The notes: generated by a model not told the origin, from the sequence alone. Numbered from the stretch's first letter, positions 1 through 9,406 are shown. The stretch is 64,000 nucleotides of DNA from Methylobacterium sp. WSM2598 (GCF_000379105.1 NZ_KB900609.1:7031489-7095488); one strand, 5' to 3'. Program-made: numbers and translations.

Positions 1-415
1 TCCCGAGCCGCGCCAGGTTCTGCAGCGCGCTCAGGCTGCTCCGGAAGCCCACCCACGCGCCGCCGCCGGCCGGCCCGGCCGCGCCGGCCGGCGCGGCCGC
101 ATAGGTGTAGAGGTCGCCCTCGTCCACCACGTAGGCCAGCCAGCCCGGCCGGGGGATGAACGACAGCCAGCGCCCGTCCTGGTAGCGCACCACCCGCCCC
201 GCCCAGCCCGCCCAGGCCCCGGTCGGGTTCGCCCCGGCGAGCAGGTAGCGGTCCCCCTCCGCCGCCGAGGCCGGCGGGGCGAGCAGGTCCTTGTCCAGCA
301 CCGCGAGCTGCACCAGCGTGTCGAGGCCCATCAGCGCCTCGTTGTGCGTCACGTGCTTCTGCGCCTGCGCGGCCGCCAGCAGCGGCAGCGCCAGGTTGGG
401 GGTGGCCTCAGACAT
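1..415 (-). CDS. DUF2793 phage protein (partial, C-terminus outside window)
   Basis: The reading frame starts at ATG 415 and runs off the left edge, giving about 138 residues. The N-terminus has the DUF2793 signature (LALPLLAAAQAQKHVTHNEA), followed by a region rich in Trp, Tyr and Gly. DUF2793 proteins are common at the 3' end of alphaproteobacterial prophage tail operons, just after the host-specificity protein, and are thought to be fibre- or tip-associated; no enzymatic role is known. It overlaps the stop of the upstream tail gene by 8 nt, so it belongs to the same operon. The full length cannot be judged. Confidence 0.8.
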   Translation of the reverse strand, partial: MSEATPNLALPLLAAAQAQKHVTHNEALMGLDTLVQLAVLDKDLLAPPASAAEGDRYLLAGANPTGAWAGWAGRVVRYQDGRWLSFIPRPGWLAYVVDEGDLYTYAAAPAGAAGPAGGGAWVGFRSSLSALQNLARLG

Positions 416-3400
416 CGAGCGTGATCCTCAAGGGGGTGCCCCGGCCGTAGGCGGCCGAGACCTGACAGATCGCCACGGTGAGCCGCCGCACCGGGCCGCC
501 GAAATCGGCCGCCTGCTCGGCCACCGGATAGGTCAGGGACGGGCCCGCCGCCGCCAGCCTGCGCCGCACGGCGCCGGTCTCGGAGAGGATGTCCACCGCG
601 TAGGCCTCCGTCTCCTCGGCCAGCGGCACCTCGACCTGGTCCCAGCTGTCCCCGTCCCGCCGCGTGCGCCGGATCCAGGACAGGTCGAGGTCGCCGCTCT
701 CGCGCCGCCGCAGCCGCGCCTGCACGGGCGCGTAGGGCCGCAACCCCGCCCCCGTCACCGTCACGCGGGCCGCGGCGTAGGAGGGCTCCTCCGGCCCGCG
801 CGCCGCCGGCCCCCAGCGGAAGTCCTGCGGCAGCCCCCGCGCCGAGGCCGGCATGCCCGACTGCACCAGGGCCTGCGAGAGCACCACGAACGCCGCCCCG
901 GCCGGCGTCGGGGTGCCCATGGCGAACTCGGTGCCGAGCTGCCCGCGCAGGAGCCCGGTGAGCCGGTAGCGGCCCGCCCCCAGCAGGGTGGCGCCGGCCC
1001 ATTGCAGCACCTCCCACGCGCCCGAGGGCCCGAGCAGGGCCGCCGTGTTGGCGCCGTTCAGGACGTCGAGATCGGAGGCCGAGACCAGCTCGGCGCCGGG
1101 CGGCACCTGCACGAACACCTCGTTCACCCGGTCCCAGCGCCCGGTCGGGCCCGGGAACAGGTCGGCCACGAGCTCGCCGATGATCGAGCGCGCCTGGATC
1201 AGGGCGTCCGCCTCCGGCGCCCCGCCGGCGAGCGCCCGCAGCACGCTCACCGGCGACCACGGCACCGTGTAGGCCGCGAAGGAGGGCGCGTGGGGCACCG
1301 CCTGCGCGCTCAGGAGCGGCAGGTCGAGGATGCGGAACAGCCCCACCCCCACCGCCGCCGGCGGTGCCGGCGCCCGCCCGGTCCCGCCCCCGTCCCGGTA
1401 GGCGTAGACCCCCGCATCCGCCCGCACGGCGGAGAAGGGCCGGCCCGCCTCCAGGCCGAGCCGGGTCAGCCGCACCTCGACCGGGCTGCCGGCGAGGTCG
1501 AGCGCGACCACGTCCCCGACCTCCAGGGCCAGGGCCGAGGGCGGCAGGGTCGCGGTCACCGCCTCGCGCTCGACCACCGCCTGGTAGAGCAGCGCCTGCG
1601 CCAGGCCCCGCGCCGCCCCCTCCTCCAGGCAGAGCGGCAGGCTCACCCGCGACACGGAGGCCGCCCGGCCGGAGAGCCGGCGCGCCTCGACCGCCGCGCT
1701 CTGGTAGCCCCGCGCCGGATCGACGAAGCTCAGCGACAGCGCCGCCGGCAGCGCCGCCTCCTCGGTCCGGGTGCGCCGGAAATCCGGGCCCTGGCCCGCG
1801 GCGACCAGATCCGCTTGCGTGAAGCGGGCCACCGGCGCCCGGGCGAGCGGCCGGAAGCGCAGCACCCCGCCGCTCTCGACCCCGTCGAAGAAGAACGCGG
1901 TGCGCAGCGGCGCCAGGCTGTCGCGCGGGGCCTGCACCTCCGCCACCACGTAGCCGAACACCACCCCGCGCAGGGCCGAGACGTCGACCTCGACCCCCGT
2001 GCCCCGGCACAGGTCGGCCACCACGTCCGGCAGGCTGCCCAGGGTCAGCCGGCCGTTGAGCCAGTGCCCGAGCGCGTAGTTCGGCGCGTCGCTCCACACC
2101 CCGACCTGGCGCGGGAAGTCCGGGTAGGGCCGCGCATCCCAGGTCCACACGAAGATCCGCTCCGCATCGACCATGCGCCCGCCATAGACTGCCGAGACCG
2201 GGTTGGCCTCCGGCGCCCGCCAGTGGCGCAGCACCGCCTCCAGGAAGGCGCGCTGCATCGCCACGTCCTGCCGGCCGTTCGAGAAGTACGGCAGGAGGCT
2301 CTCCGAGGATTTCGGGTCGACGAAGACGTTGGGCTGGTTGGCGCCCTTGTCGACCGCCGGGCAGCCGAGCTCGGTGAAGCGGATCGGCTTCGACTGCGGC
2401 ACCCACGCCGTGGCCGTGGCTCGGCGCACCCCGCCCGGCCGGTCGTGGTGGGGGTTGGCCCACCAGGCGCGCAGGTCCTTGAGCCGGAACACCCAGTCCT
2501 CGCCGTGGGCGGTGTCGCGGATCGGCACCCGGTTCTGCGCATCGCGGTCGGCCTGCGTCGGGTAGAACCAGTCGAACAGCTCGCCCCCGGCGACGTTGCC
2601 GGCGAGATAGGCGGGGTCGTCGACGCTCGCGAAGCGCCGCGCGTCCAGGTGGCCGAAGCCGTCGCGCCAATCGGCGAGCGGCATGTAGTTGTCGATCCCG
2701 ACGAAGTCGATGTTGGGGTCGGCCCACAGCGGATCGAGGTGGAAGTAGACGTCGCCGCTGCCGTCCTGCGGGCGATGGTTGGCGTACTCGGTCCAGTCCG
2801 CCCCGTAGCCGATCGCCGTGCCGGGCCCGAGGATGGCGCGCGCGTCGGCGGCGAGCGCGCGCAGCTGCGCCACCGCCGGGAAGAGGCCGGGGCCGGAGCG
2901 CAGCGCGGTCAGCCCGACCATCTCGGAGCCGATCAGGAAGCCGTCGACCCCGCCCGCCGCCTCGGCGAGCCGGGCGCAGGTCAGGATGAAGCGGCGGAAG
3001 CTCCACTCGGCCCTGGCGCAGGTCACCGTGCCGCCGCTCCAGGCGAGGTCGGCCGGGGCGACGCGGCCGAAGAAGGCGGCGACCTGGTCGGCGGCGGCGG
3101 GCGTTCCGTCCGGGCTGCCGGGCCGGCCGATCGCCGGATCGCAGGTGACGCGCCCGCGCCAGGGAAAGGCCGCCTGCTCCGGGCCGCCATAGGGGTCGGG
3201 CAGGCCGTTGCCGGCCGGCACGTCCATCATCACGAACGGGTAGAGCGTCACCGAGAACCCGCGCCGCTTCAGCTCGCGGATCGCCTGCACCACCGAGAGG
3301 TCGCAGGGCGCCCCGCCGATCAACGGGTTGCCGTCCGGGTCGCGGCTGACCAGCTGCGCCTGCGCCCTCGCGAGGCCGCTGGCGCTCCAGGGCAGGTCGG

Positions 3401-4313
3401 TGGTCTTCCGCGCCGCCTCGGCCTTGGGGACGATGCGGCAGGCCGCGAGGCGCAGGTCCGTGCCCTGCCAGGCGACGACGAGGGAGACGTGGCGGCAGGC
3501 CGGCGCCTCGGCCTGAAGCTGGTCGAGGGCGCGGACGAGGTCGACCGCGCCCGAGACGGTGTTCTGCCCGGCGAGCGCCCCGAAGGCGTTCGCGGTCACC
3601 GGGGTGGTGGCGTAGACGAACTCGCCCATGGCCGGGATCAGGGTCACGGCGGTGACGAGGTCCTCCAGCGCCGGGCGACCATCGGCGCGGGGCGGGCGCC
3701 GGATGACCTCGGCGGTGATCACCGGCACGCGGTTGCCGAAGGCGGCGAGCGGCATGTCCTCGACCACGATGTAGGCGAGGCCGCGATAGGCGGGGGCGAC
3801 CCCCTCGACGGCCTCGATCTTGGGATCGGGCCCCTGCGCCTCGTCGCCGAGGTAGATGCGGGCCTGGTAATCGGCGAGCCGCAGCGGCTTGCCGTCGGCG
3901 TAGATCTCGCCGATGGCGGTGATCGGCCCCTCGCAGAGGGCGACCGCGAGGCTGACGCTGTACGTGTAGGTGACGTTGTAGGTCTTCTGGGTGGGCGCGC
4001 CCTTGCCGCCGCGGGTCTTCACCGTCTCGACGTGCTGCTCCTCGCGGAGCTTGGTGGCCCAGATGATCTGGCCGGCGACGCGGGCGCGGCCGAAGACGCG
4101 GGCGATCGCCGCGCCCTCGCTGGAGGCGGTGACGTAGAGCTCGGAGAGGCGCGGCCCCGCGTTGATCTGCGGCCTGGGGCGGGATCCGAACAGGGCGCGG
4201 TCGAGGACGCCGCCGAGGCCGGCACCGGCGACGCCGCCGAGGAGGCCGCCGAGCGGGCCGGCCAGGGCGGTACCGGCGGCCTTGCCGGCATAGGAGAGGA
4301 CGAGGGTGCTCAT
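408..4313 (-). CDS. GTA g15-like host-specificity/baseplate megaprotein with TIM-barrel domain
   Basis: This 1301-residue protein is close to the usual length of RcGTA g15 (about 1300). The Gly/Ala-rich N-terminus (residues 5-40) is followed by a tail-hub-like region, then a glycoside-hydrolase-like TIM barrel (GTA_TIM) at roughly residues 430-730. That barrel contains FVGIDNYMPLADWRDG near 540 and FTELGCPAVDKGANQP near 650, whose Glu sits where TIM-barrel hydrolases keep a catalytic acid. The rest is tail-protein beta domains. In RcGTA the homologue is the tail tip involved in host contact and envelope penetration. The start ATG overlaps the stop of the NlpC/P60 gene as ATGA, which indicates translational coupling. 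The frame is intact. Confidence 0.9.
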   Translation of the reverse strand: MSTLVLSYAGKAAGTALAGPLGGLLGGVAGAGLGGVLDRALFGSRPRPQINAGPRLSELYVTASSEGAAIARVFGRARVAGQIIWATKLREEQHVETVKTRGGKGAPTQKTYNVTYTYSVSLAVALCEGPITAIGEIYADGKPLRLADYQARIYLGDEAQGPDPKIEAVEGVAPAYRGLAYIVVEDMPLAAFGNRVPVITAEVIRRPPRADGRPALEDLVTAVTLIPAMGEFVYATTPVTANAFGALAGQNTVSGAVDLVRALDQLQAEAPACRHVSLVVAWQGTDLRLAACRIVPKAEAARKTTDLPWSASGLARAQAQLVSRDPDGNPLIGGAPCDLSVVQAIRELKRRGFSVTLYPFVMMDVPAGNGLPDPYGGPEQAAFPWRGRVTCDPAIGRPGSPDGTPAAADQVAAFFGRVAPADLAWSGGTVTCARAEWSFRRFILTCARLAEAAGGVDGFLIGSEMVGLTALRSGPGLFPAVAQLRALAADARAILGPGTAIGYGADWTEYANHRPQDGSGDVYFHLDPLWADPNIDFVGIDNYMPLADWRDGFGHLDARRFASVDDPAYLAGNVAGGELFDWFYPTQADRDAQNRVPIRDTAHGEDWVFRLKDLRAWWANPHHDRPGGVRRATATAWVPQSKPIRFTELGCPAVDKGANQPNVFVDPKSSESLLPYFSNGRQDVAMQRAFLEAVLRHWRAPEANPVSAVYGGRMVDAERIFVWTWDARPYPDFPRQVGVWSDAPNYALGHWLNGRLTLGSLPDVVADLCRGTGVEVDVSALRGVVFGYVVAEVQAPRDSLAPLRTAFFFDGVESGGVLRFRPLARAPVARFTQADLVAAGQGPDFRRTRTEEAALPAALSLSFVDPARGYQSAAVEARRLSGRAASVSRVSLPLCLEEGAARGLAQALLYQAVVEREAVTATLPPSALALEVGDVVALDLAGSPVEVRLTRLGLEAGRPFSAVRADAGVYAYRDGGGTGRAPAPPAAVGVGLFRILDLPLLSAQAVPHAPSFAAYTVPWSPVSVLRALAGGAPEADALIQARSIIGELVADLFPGPTGRWDRVNEVFVQVPPGAELVSASDLDVLNGANTAALLGPSGAWEVLQWAGATLLGAGRYRLTGLLRGQLGTEFAMGTPTPAGAAFVVLSQALVQSGMPASARGLPQDFRWGPAARGPEEPSYAAARVTVTGAGLRPYAPVQARLRRRESGDLDLSWIRRTRRDGDSWDQVEVPLAEETEAYAVDILSETGAVRRRLAAAGPSLTYPVAEQAADFGGPVRRLTVAICQVSAAYGRGTPLRITLDV

Positions 4314-4792
4314 GCGCGGAGGCCCGGGAAGCGGAAGGCGTGGGCGATGCGCCGCGACCAGGCGCGGGGGAGGCTGCATTCGAGGACGGCGTGGCCGTCA
4401 TAGGCGTGGAGCATCCGGGGCGCCGGCCCGGCGAGGGGGGCGGTGAGGATGGCGCAGTGCTTGGCGGGCAGGCCGTCGCGCCAGCGGAAGAGCAGGACGT
4501 CGCCGGCCAGCGCCTCGGGGGGCGGGATCTCGGCGAGGTGGCGGCGGGCGGCGTCGCGCAGGGGCTCGGCCGGGCCGTCCGGTCCGAGCGCGGCGCTCTC
4601 GGCCCAGCCCGGGGCGTAGGGGGGCGGCTCCTCGGGGCTGCGCCCGTAGAGTTCGGCGTAGACGCCCCGCACCAGGCCGAGGCAGTCGCAGCCGAGCCCC
4701 TTCAGCGCCGCCTGGTGGTGGTAGGGCGTGCCGCGCCACGCCCGGGCGGTCGCGACCACGCGGGCGCGGGTGAGATGAGGATCCGCGTTCAT
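4310..4792 (-). CDS. phage NlpC/P60 peptidase (GTA g14-like)
   Basis: This 160-residue cysteine peptidase belongs to the phage NlpC/P60 family (RcGTA g14). Its predicted role is local peptidoglycan cleavage from the tail tip. The catalytic Cys is in GLGCDCLGLVRG (Cys37), and the His is probably in AKHCAIL. ATG 4792 (MNADPHLTRAR) was chosen over an in-frame ATG three codons upstream because family members start at this point. It couples to g15 through ATGA. In related clusters it follows the DUF2163 gene directly; here 3.1 kb of unrelated DNA separates them, so it may be silent or use read-through from the pit genes. Confidence 0.88.
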   Translation of the reverse strand: MNADPHLTRARVVATARAWRGTPYHHQAALKGLGCDCLGLVRGVYAELYGRSPEEPPPYAPGWAESAALGPDGPAEPLRDAARRHLAEIPPPEALAGDVLLFRWRDGLPAKHCAILTAPLAGPAPRMLHAYDGHAVLECSLPRAWSRRIAHAFRFPGLRA

Positions 4793-4863
4793 TCCGGGCA
4801 CCCGTGCACGGGCGGCCCGGATGGAAGCCGCCTATCGCGACCGCACCCGAACGCCCACGATCG

Positions 4864-5799
4864 ATGTCCCTCGACGGCTACGGTGCGGCGCATCTCTCGC
4901 TCAACGAGATGATGAAACCGACCAACGAGGTGCTTACGCGCCTCTCGGATTACCAGCTCCGTGAGACGCGCAGCGAATTCGAGCGTGCTCGGATCTCCGC
5001 GGCATGGGCCAAGATGGCGCTGACCGCGTGCCTCGCGCTGGCCGTCGTCGCGAGCGTGCTCGGCTTGGTCACCGTGCTGGTCGGCGTCACGCGCCCGCTC
5101 CTCGCCGCGACGGCGACCATGACGCCGCTGGCCGGGGGCGACCTCGCCGTGCCGGTCGAGGGCACCGCGCGCCGCGACGAGATCGGCGCGATGGCGCGCC
5201 GTCCAGGTGTTCAAGGACGCGATGATCGCCAAGCGCGAGGCGGACGAGGCCGGCGCCGTCGAGAACGCCGCCAGGACGCGCCGCGCGCAGGTGCTCGACG
5301 CGCTCACCCGGCAGTTCGAGGCGCAGGTCTCCGCCCTGACGCGGGGCCTCTCCGCCTCCTCGGCCGAGATGGCGGTGATTGCCCGCTCGATGAACGGGAC
5401 CGCGGACGCGACGACGGCGCACGCGGTCTCGGTCGCCTCCGCGGCGGAGCAGGCCGCCGCCAACGTGCAGACCGTGGCCGCGGCGAGCGAGGCGATGGCG
5501 GCCTCGATCCAGGAGATCGCCGGCCAGGTCGCCCGCTCCTCCGCCATCGCCGAGCGCGCCTGCGAGGACGCGGAGCGGACCGACGCGATGCTCCGTCAGC
5601 TGTCGGCCTCGGCGGAGCGGATCGGCGACGTGGTCGCGCTGATCGCCAGCATCGCCGGGCAGACGAACCTGCTGGCGCTCAACGCCACGATCGAGGCGGC
5701 CCGGGCCGGCGAGGCGGGGCGCGGCTTCGCGGTCGTCGCCAGCGAGGTGAAGGCGCTCGCGGGCCAGACCGCCGCGGCGACGGAGACCCTCGCCGGGCC
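4864..5799 (+). pseudogene. methyl-accepting chemotaxis protein remnant, frameshifted and truncated
   Basis: One frame encodes the end of a ligand-binding bundle, a membrane segment (ALTACLALAVVASVLGLVTV) and the start of a HAMP domain, ending in DEIGAMAR near 5198. The sequence resumes in another frame at VFKDAMIAKREADE (about 5206). It continues into the signalling hairpin with the conserved IAGQTNLLALNATIEAARAG tip (about 5650-5710) and stops matching after EVKALAGQTAAATETLAG (about 5799). The first membrane helix, most of the sensor domain and the distal half of the signalling domain are missing. It lies opposite to the phage operon and next to pit. One frameshift plus loss of both ends makes function very unlikely. 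Confidence 0.8.
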
Positions 5800-5850
5800 G
5801 CCCTCCTCGGCCCGGTCCGGGACGGGGAACCGGCCGCGGCAGGGCCCCGG

Positions 5851-6855
5851 TCAGGACATCAGCACTGCGAGACCGTAGGCGCCCGCGCCGATCAGCGCCG
5901 CCGCGGGCAGGGTGAGCACCCAGGCCACCACGATGTTGCTCGCCACCCCCCAGCGCACCGCGGAGGTGCGGCGGGCCGCCCCCACCCCGATGATCGCCCC
6001 GGTGATGGTGTGCGTGGTCGAGACCGGGATCCCGAGCCAAGTCGCCCCGAACAGCGTCAGCGCCCCGCCCGTCTCGGCGCAGAAGCCCTGCATCGGCGTG
6101 AGCCGCGTGATGCGCGAGCCCATCGTGCGCACGATCCGCCAGCCGCCCAGCAGCGTGCCGGCCGCCATCGCCGCCTGGCAGGACAAAACCACCCAGAGCG
6201 GCACGAAGAACGCGCTCCCGAGGTGCCCCTGGCTGTAGAGCAGCACCGCGATGATCCCCATCGTCTTCTGCGCGTCGTTGCCGCCGTGGCCGAGCGAGTA
6301 GAGCGAGGCCGAGACGAATTGCAGGTGGCGGAAGGTGCGGTCGACCGCGAAGGGCGTCGAGCGCACGAACCCCCACGAGACGATCAGCACCAGCAGGAGC
6401 GCGAGCAGGAACCCGAGCAGGGGCGAGAGCACGATGGCCGCCGCGGTCTTGCCGAGCCCGCCCCAGACCACCGCCTGCCAGCCCGCCTTGGCGATCCCCG
6501 CCCCGACGAGCCCTCCCACGAGCGCGTGCGAGCTGCTCGACGGGATGCCGAGCACCCAGGTCAGCACGTTCCAGGCGATGGCCCCCACGAGCGCGCCGAA
6601 GATCACGCGGGCATCGACCAGGCTCGCCTCCACGATGCCGGTGCCGAGCGTCTGGGCGACGTGCAGGCCGAAGAACAGGAAGGCGATGAAGTTGAAGAAG
6701 GCCGCCCAGACCACGGCGTAATGCGGCCGCAGCACCCGGGTCGAGACGATGGTGGCGATCGAGTTGGCCGCGTCGTGCAGGCCGTTGAGGAAGTCGAACA
6801 GGAGCGCGACGGCGATGAGGCCGGTGAGCGCCGGCAGCGCGAGGGCGTCGGTCAT
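5851..6855 (-). CDS. pit: inorganic phosphate transporter, PiT family
   Basis: This 334-residue inner-membrane permease has about eight or more hydrophobic segments. Both PiT signature repeats are present: DFLNGLHDAANSIATIVST near the N-terminus and SLGHGGNDAQKTMGII at mid-protein, the duplicated GxxDxxN-type substrate motifs. It probably carries metal-phosphate into the cell by proton symport. The DUF47 gene lies just upstream on the same strand, 7 nt away, which is the normal PiT partner. The pair sits between two phage tail genes (g13 and g14), an unusual place, and points the same way as the phage operon. The frame is intact and the length is at the short end for the family. Confidence 0.92.
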   Translation of the reverse strand: MTDALALPALTGLIAVALLFDFLNGLHDAANSIATIVSTRVLRPHYAVVWAAFFNFIAFLFFGLHVAQTLGTGIVEASLVDARVIFGALVGAIAWNVLTWVLGIPSSSSHALVGGLVGAGIAKAGWQAVVWGGLGKTAAAIVLSPLLGFLLALLLVLIVSWGFVRSTPFAVDRTFRHLQFVSASLYSLGHGGNDAQKTMGIIAVLLYSQGHLGSAFFVPLWVVLSCQAAMAAGTLLGGWRIVRTMGSRITRLTPMQGFCAETGGALTLFGATWLGIPVSTTHTITGAIIGVGAARRTSAVRWGVASNIVVAWVLTLPAAALIGAGAYGLAVLMS

Positions 6856-6862
6856 CGCCGCC

Positions 6863-7507
6863 CTACACGTTCTCGATCACGATGCCGCTGATCTCGTTGG
6901 CGACGTCCTCGAAGCGGTCGACCACGTCCTCCAGGTGGCCCAGGATCTCGCTGCCGACGATGTAGGCCATGGGATCGGTCCGCCCGTGCGCGCGGTAGAG
7001 GGACTTGAGGCCCTGCTCGTGCAACGCGTCGGAGCGGCCCTCCACCTTGACCACCAGCTCGGTCAGCATGGCGAGGCGGCCCGCCTGCGGGCCGATCGCC
7101 TTCAGGAGCGGCACGGCCTGGGCGGTGAGCCGGGCGGCCTCCAGCACCGTACCGCCCAGCTCCTGCATGATCGGATCGAACCGGCGCACATCGAACAGGG
7201 TGATGGCCTTGGCGGTGCGGTTCATCTGGTCGATGGCGTCGTCCATCGACTGGATCAGGTCCTTGATGTCGCCGCGGTCGAACGGGGTGATGAAGCTGCG
7301 CCGCACGGCCTGCAGCACCTCGCGGGAGATGTCGTCCGCCTCGTGCTCGCGCTCGGCGATGATCCGGCAGTAGCGCGGCACGTCCTCCCCGCCCTTGAGC
7401 AGGTCCTGCAGCGCCTCGGCCGCCGCGACCAGGGTGTCGGCGTGCCGCTCGAACAGGTCGAAGAAGCGGTCCTCCTTCGGCATCAGCGCGCGAAACCAGC
7501 CCAGCAT
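6863..7507 (-). CDS. DUF47/PhoU-like accessory protein of the Pit transporter
   Basis: This 214-residue, mostly helical, charged protein of the DUF47 (PhoU-like, YkaA/Pit accessory) family opens with MLGWFRALMPKEDRFFDLFE and contains the typical stretches EREHEADDISREV and SMDDAIDQMNRTAKAI. Such proteins are cytoplasmic regulators of the adjacent PiT transporter. The start at 7507 fits the family N-terminus; a longer in-frame extension upstream has phage-gap composition and was discarded. Seven nucleotides separate it from pit, so the two form an operon. Confidence 0.9.
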   Translation of the reverse strand: MLGWFRALMPKEDRFFDLFERHADTLVAAAEALQDLLKGGEDVPRYCRIIAEREHEADDISREVLQAVRRSFITPFDRGDIKDLIQSMDDAIDQMNRTAKAITLFDVRRFDPIMQELGGTVLEAARLTAQAVPLLKAIGPQAGRLAMLTELVVKVEGRSDALHEQGLKSLYRAHGRTDPMAYIVGSEILGHLEDVVDRFEDVANEISGIVIENV

Positions 7508-7879
7508 GCCCCACCTGCCTCGTCCGACCGCCCGCAGGCGCTTCTCTGGAAAGCCGGCTAACTTGCAAACAGGCCGTTTGTTCGTCCCGAGCGGGTCGTG
7601 CCGAGCCCGGCCCGAACCGGTCCGGACCGGGCACGACGGTCCTTGCCGCTGCGGCAGGCGGGCGCGCTCGGGACTGGTCTCGGATGCGGTCCCGGCTCCG
7701 CCGCAGGCGCGGATCGGACGCTCCCCGGTCGCTCCGGCCTCGGCGGGCGGATGCTTGGCGGTGACGCGCATCCCGCGGCGCGTGGACGGGCCGATCCGGC
7801 ATGGACCGGGCGGCCGGACCGGGCGGCCGGACCGGGCGGCCGGCGCGCCGGCAACCTCCTTGCTGCCGCGGGCGCCCGG
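7508..7879. other. intergenic gap between DUF47 and phage g13, with short repeats
   Basis: No convincing gene is seen. The gap holds three tandem 13-bp units at 7803-7841 and a short inverted repeat, CAAACAGGCCGTTTG (7566-7580), about 60 nt upstream of the DUF47 start, which could be an operator or part of its promoter region. It is the right-hand junction of the foreign pit/DUF47/MCP segment inside the tail operon. Confidence 0.6.
7803..7841. repeat. tandem repeat, 3 x 13 bp
   Basis: Three perfect head-to-tail copies of GGACCGGGCGGCC lie just outside the 3' end of g13. No function is evident. Confidence 0.85.
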
Positions 7880-8773
7880 CTACCGCAGGCGCCCGCCGTC
7901 ATTGCCGGCCTCGTCCCGCCTGGAGGACACCGCGTAGTCGTTGCCCGGCAGGTCCGGGAAGCCGCGGAAATTGACCGCGTTGCCGAACTTGGTCCGGCAG
8001 CTGCCGAAGGACTTGTCGCAGCCGGCCGTGACCGTGAACGCGTCGCCCGCCGCCATCGCGGCCGGGGCCGGCTCCCACAGGTCGAGGAGCGCGGCGGCGC
8101 CGGCGACCCCGCGCTGATGCGCCCGCACCTCGACCACCGCGCCCGCATTGGCGCCCCGCGTCCAGACCAGCCGCCCGGCCGTGAACCAATCCGTGCGGAA
8201 CGCGTCGAGGCCCGCGGCCAGGAGCGTCCGCGGCGAGCGCACGGCCGCGACCGTGCCGGTGCCGCGGTAGGCGGCTCCCGTCGCGTCGATCCCGCAGCGC
8301 GCATCGCCGAGCAGCGCGTCGCAGGAGCGCTGATAGAGCCGCCCGGTCGGCTGGCCGAGGCGGTCCGCGAGCCCCCGCACCTCCGCGGTGAAGCCGCAGG
8401 CGCCGCGGGACACCTCGCCGAGATGCCCGCACAGCACCGGCACCGCGTGCGCCGGGGCGGACCAATCCACCCACCACACCGCCACCGCCGCCCCGTCGTA
8501 GAGGCCGCGCGCCAGTTCGCTTTCCGCCAGCCGTCCGGAGCGGAGCGCCCCCATGATCTCGCCCGTGTCGGGGCTCAGGCCCGCGCCCTGCTCCAGGGCC
8601 GAGCCGGTGGCGCCGGTCTCGGCCGCGCAGGGAACCCCGTCGCAGACCACGTCCTCGTCGTGGTCGGTGAAGCCGAGCCGCATCCCGTCCGTGCGGGTCA
8701 GGATCCAGCAGCGGCAGAGCGTGGTGACGCCGCTCGCGAGGCTCGCGGCGAGGGCGGGAGGCAGGGATCTCAC
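7880..8773 (-). CDS. DUF2163 tail protein (GTA g13-like)
   Basis: This 297-residue member of DUF2163 (RcGTA g13) is a baseplate/tail hub component. It contains the family landmarks WILTRTDGMRLGFTDHD near residue 23 and, near the C-terminus, CDKSFGSCRTKFGNAVNFRG with FPDLPGND. The Cys residues in this region recall the iron-sulfur cluster reported for the RcGTA hub, but that is by analogy. It starts at GTG 8773, overlapping the stop of the DUF2460 gene as GTGA. The C-terminus appears complete, so the downstream 3-kb insertion lies between genes and did not cut this one. Confidence 0.9.
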   Translation of the reverse strand: MRSLPPALAASLASGVTTLCRCWILTRTDGMRLGFTDHDEDVVCDGVPCAAETGATGSALEQGAGLSPDTGEIMGALRSGRLAESELARGLYDGAAVAVWWVDWSAPAHAVPVLCGHLGEVSRGACGFTAEVRGLADRLGQPTGRLYQRSCDALLGDARCGIDATGAAYRGTGTVAAVRSPRTLLAAGLDAFRTDWFTAGRLVWTRGANAGAVVEVRAHQRGVAGAAALLDLWEPAPAAMAAGDAFTVTAGCDKSFGSCRTKFGNAVNFRGFPDLPGNDYAVSSRRDEAGNDGGRLR

Positions 8774-9405
8774 CGGCGCAGCTCCAGGATCGGGATATCG
8801 GCGACCACGCCGGCCAGCACCGCCTGGTGGTCGATCTCCAGGCGGTCGGTGGCGAAGCGCACCGGCACGTCGAACAGGAACCCCGCCGTCACCGCGGCGC
8901 CCGCGGGCGGGGCCTGCGCGAGGGTGACGCGGCCGGTGGTGGCGTCGACGGCGAAGCCGGAGGCCGGCAACTCGGCGCCCGCCACCGCCACCCGGACCGA
9001 GCCGGCCACCGGCTTGACGATCGGGCGGGTGTAGGGGGCGAAGGCCGCCCCGTAGGTCTTGGCGAGCGGGAACACGGTCGCGGCGCCGTCGCCCGTGCCG
9101 AGGGGCTGGTCGGTGGCGGCGGGCGCGCGGCCGAAGGGGGCGGAGGCGTGGTCGAAGGTGTCGCGCCAGCGGAAGCCGTAGAGGGGCCCGCGGCGCTCCT
9201 CGAAGAAGGCGATCAGGAGCGCGATGTCCTCGGCGCGGCGGAGCGCCGGCCCGGCATTGTAGGCGCGCCGAGAGTGGCGCCAGAGGCTGTTGCGCTCCTC
9301 GTCGCCGGAGCCGAGCGTGACGATCTCGGTGCGCCGCTCCGGGCCGCCGCGGGACCCGTAGGAGAGGGCGAGCGGAAAGCGCACCTCGTGGAAGGGCGAG
9401 GCCAT
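8770..9405 (-). CDS. DUF2460 distal tail protein (GTA g12-like)
   Basis: This 211-residue protein of the DUF2460/TIGR02217 family opens with FHEVRFPLALSYGSRGG and carries the typical RAEDIALLIAFFEERRGPLYGFRWRD segment. In RcGTA the homologue (g12) is the distal tail ring that joins tube and baseplate. The tape-measure stop lies one base before its ATG (TGAcATG), and its own stop overlaps the GTG of g13. Both junctions indicate tight coupling. Confidence 0.92.
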   Translation of the reverse strand: MASPFHEVRFPLALSYGSRGGPERRTEIVTLGSGDEERNSLWRHSRRAYNAGPALRRAEDIALLIAFFEERRGPLYGFRWRDTFDHASAPFGRAPAATDQPLGTGDGAATVFPLAKTYGAAFAPYTRPIVKPVAGSVRVAVAGAELPASGFAVDATTGRVTLAQAPPAGAAVTAGFLFDVPVRFATDRLEIDHQAVLAGVVADIPILELRR

Positions 9406-9406
9406 G

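Noticed and set aside
291..4403. Very long plus-strand frame opposite the host-specificity gene
   Set aside because: Arg/Ala/Pro/Gly-rich with no domain pattern; an antisense by-product of high GC third positions in the real minus-strand gene.
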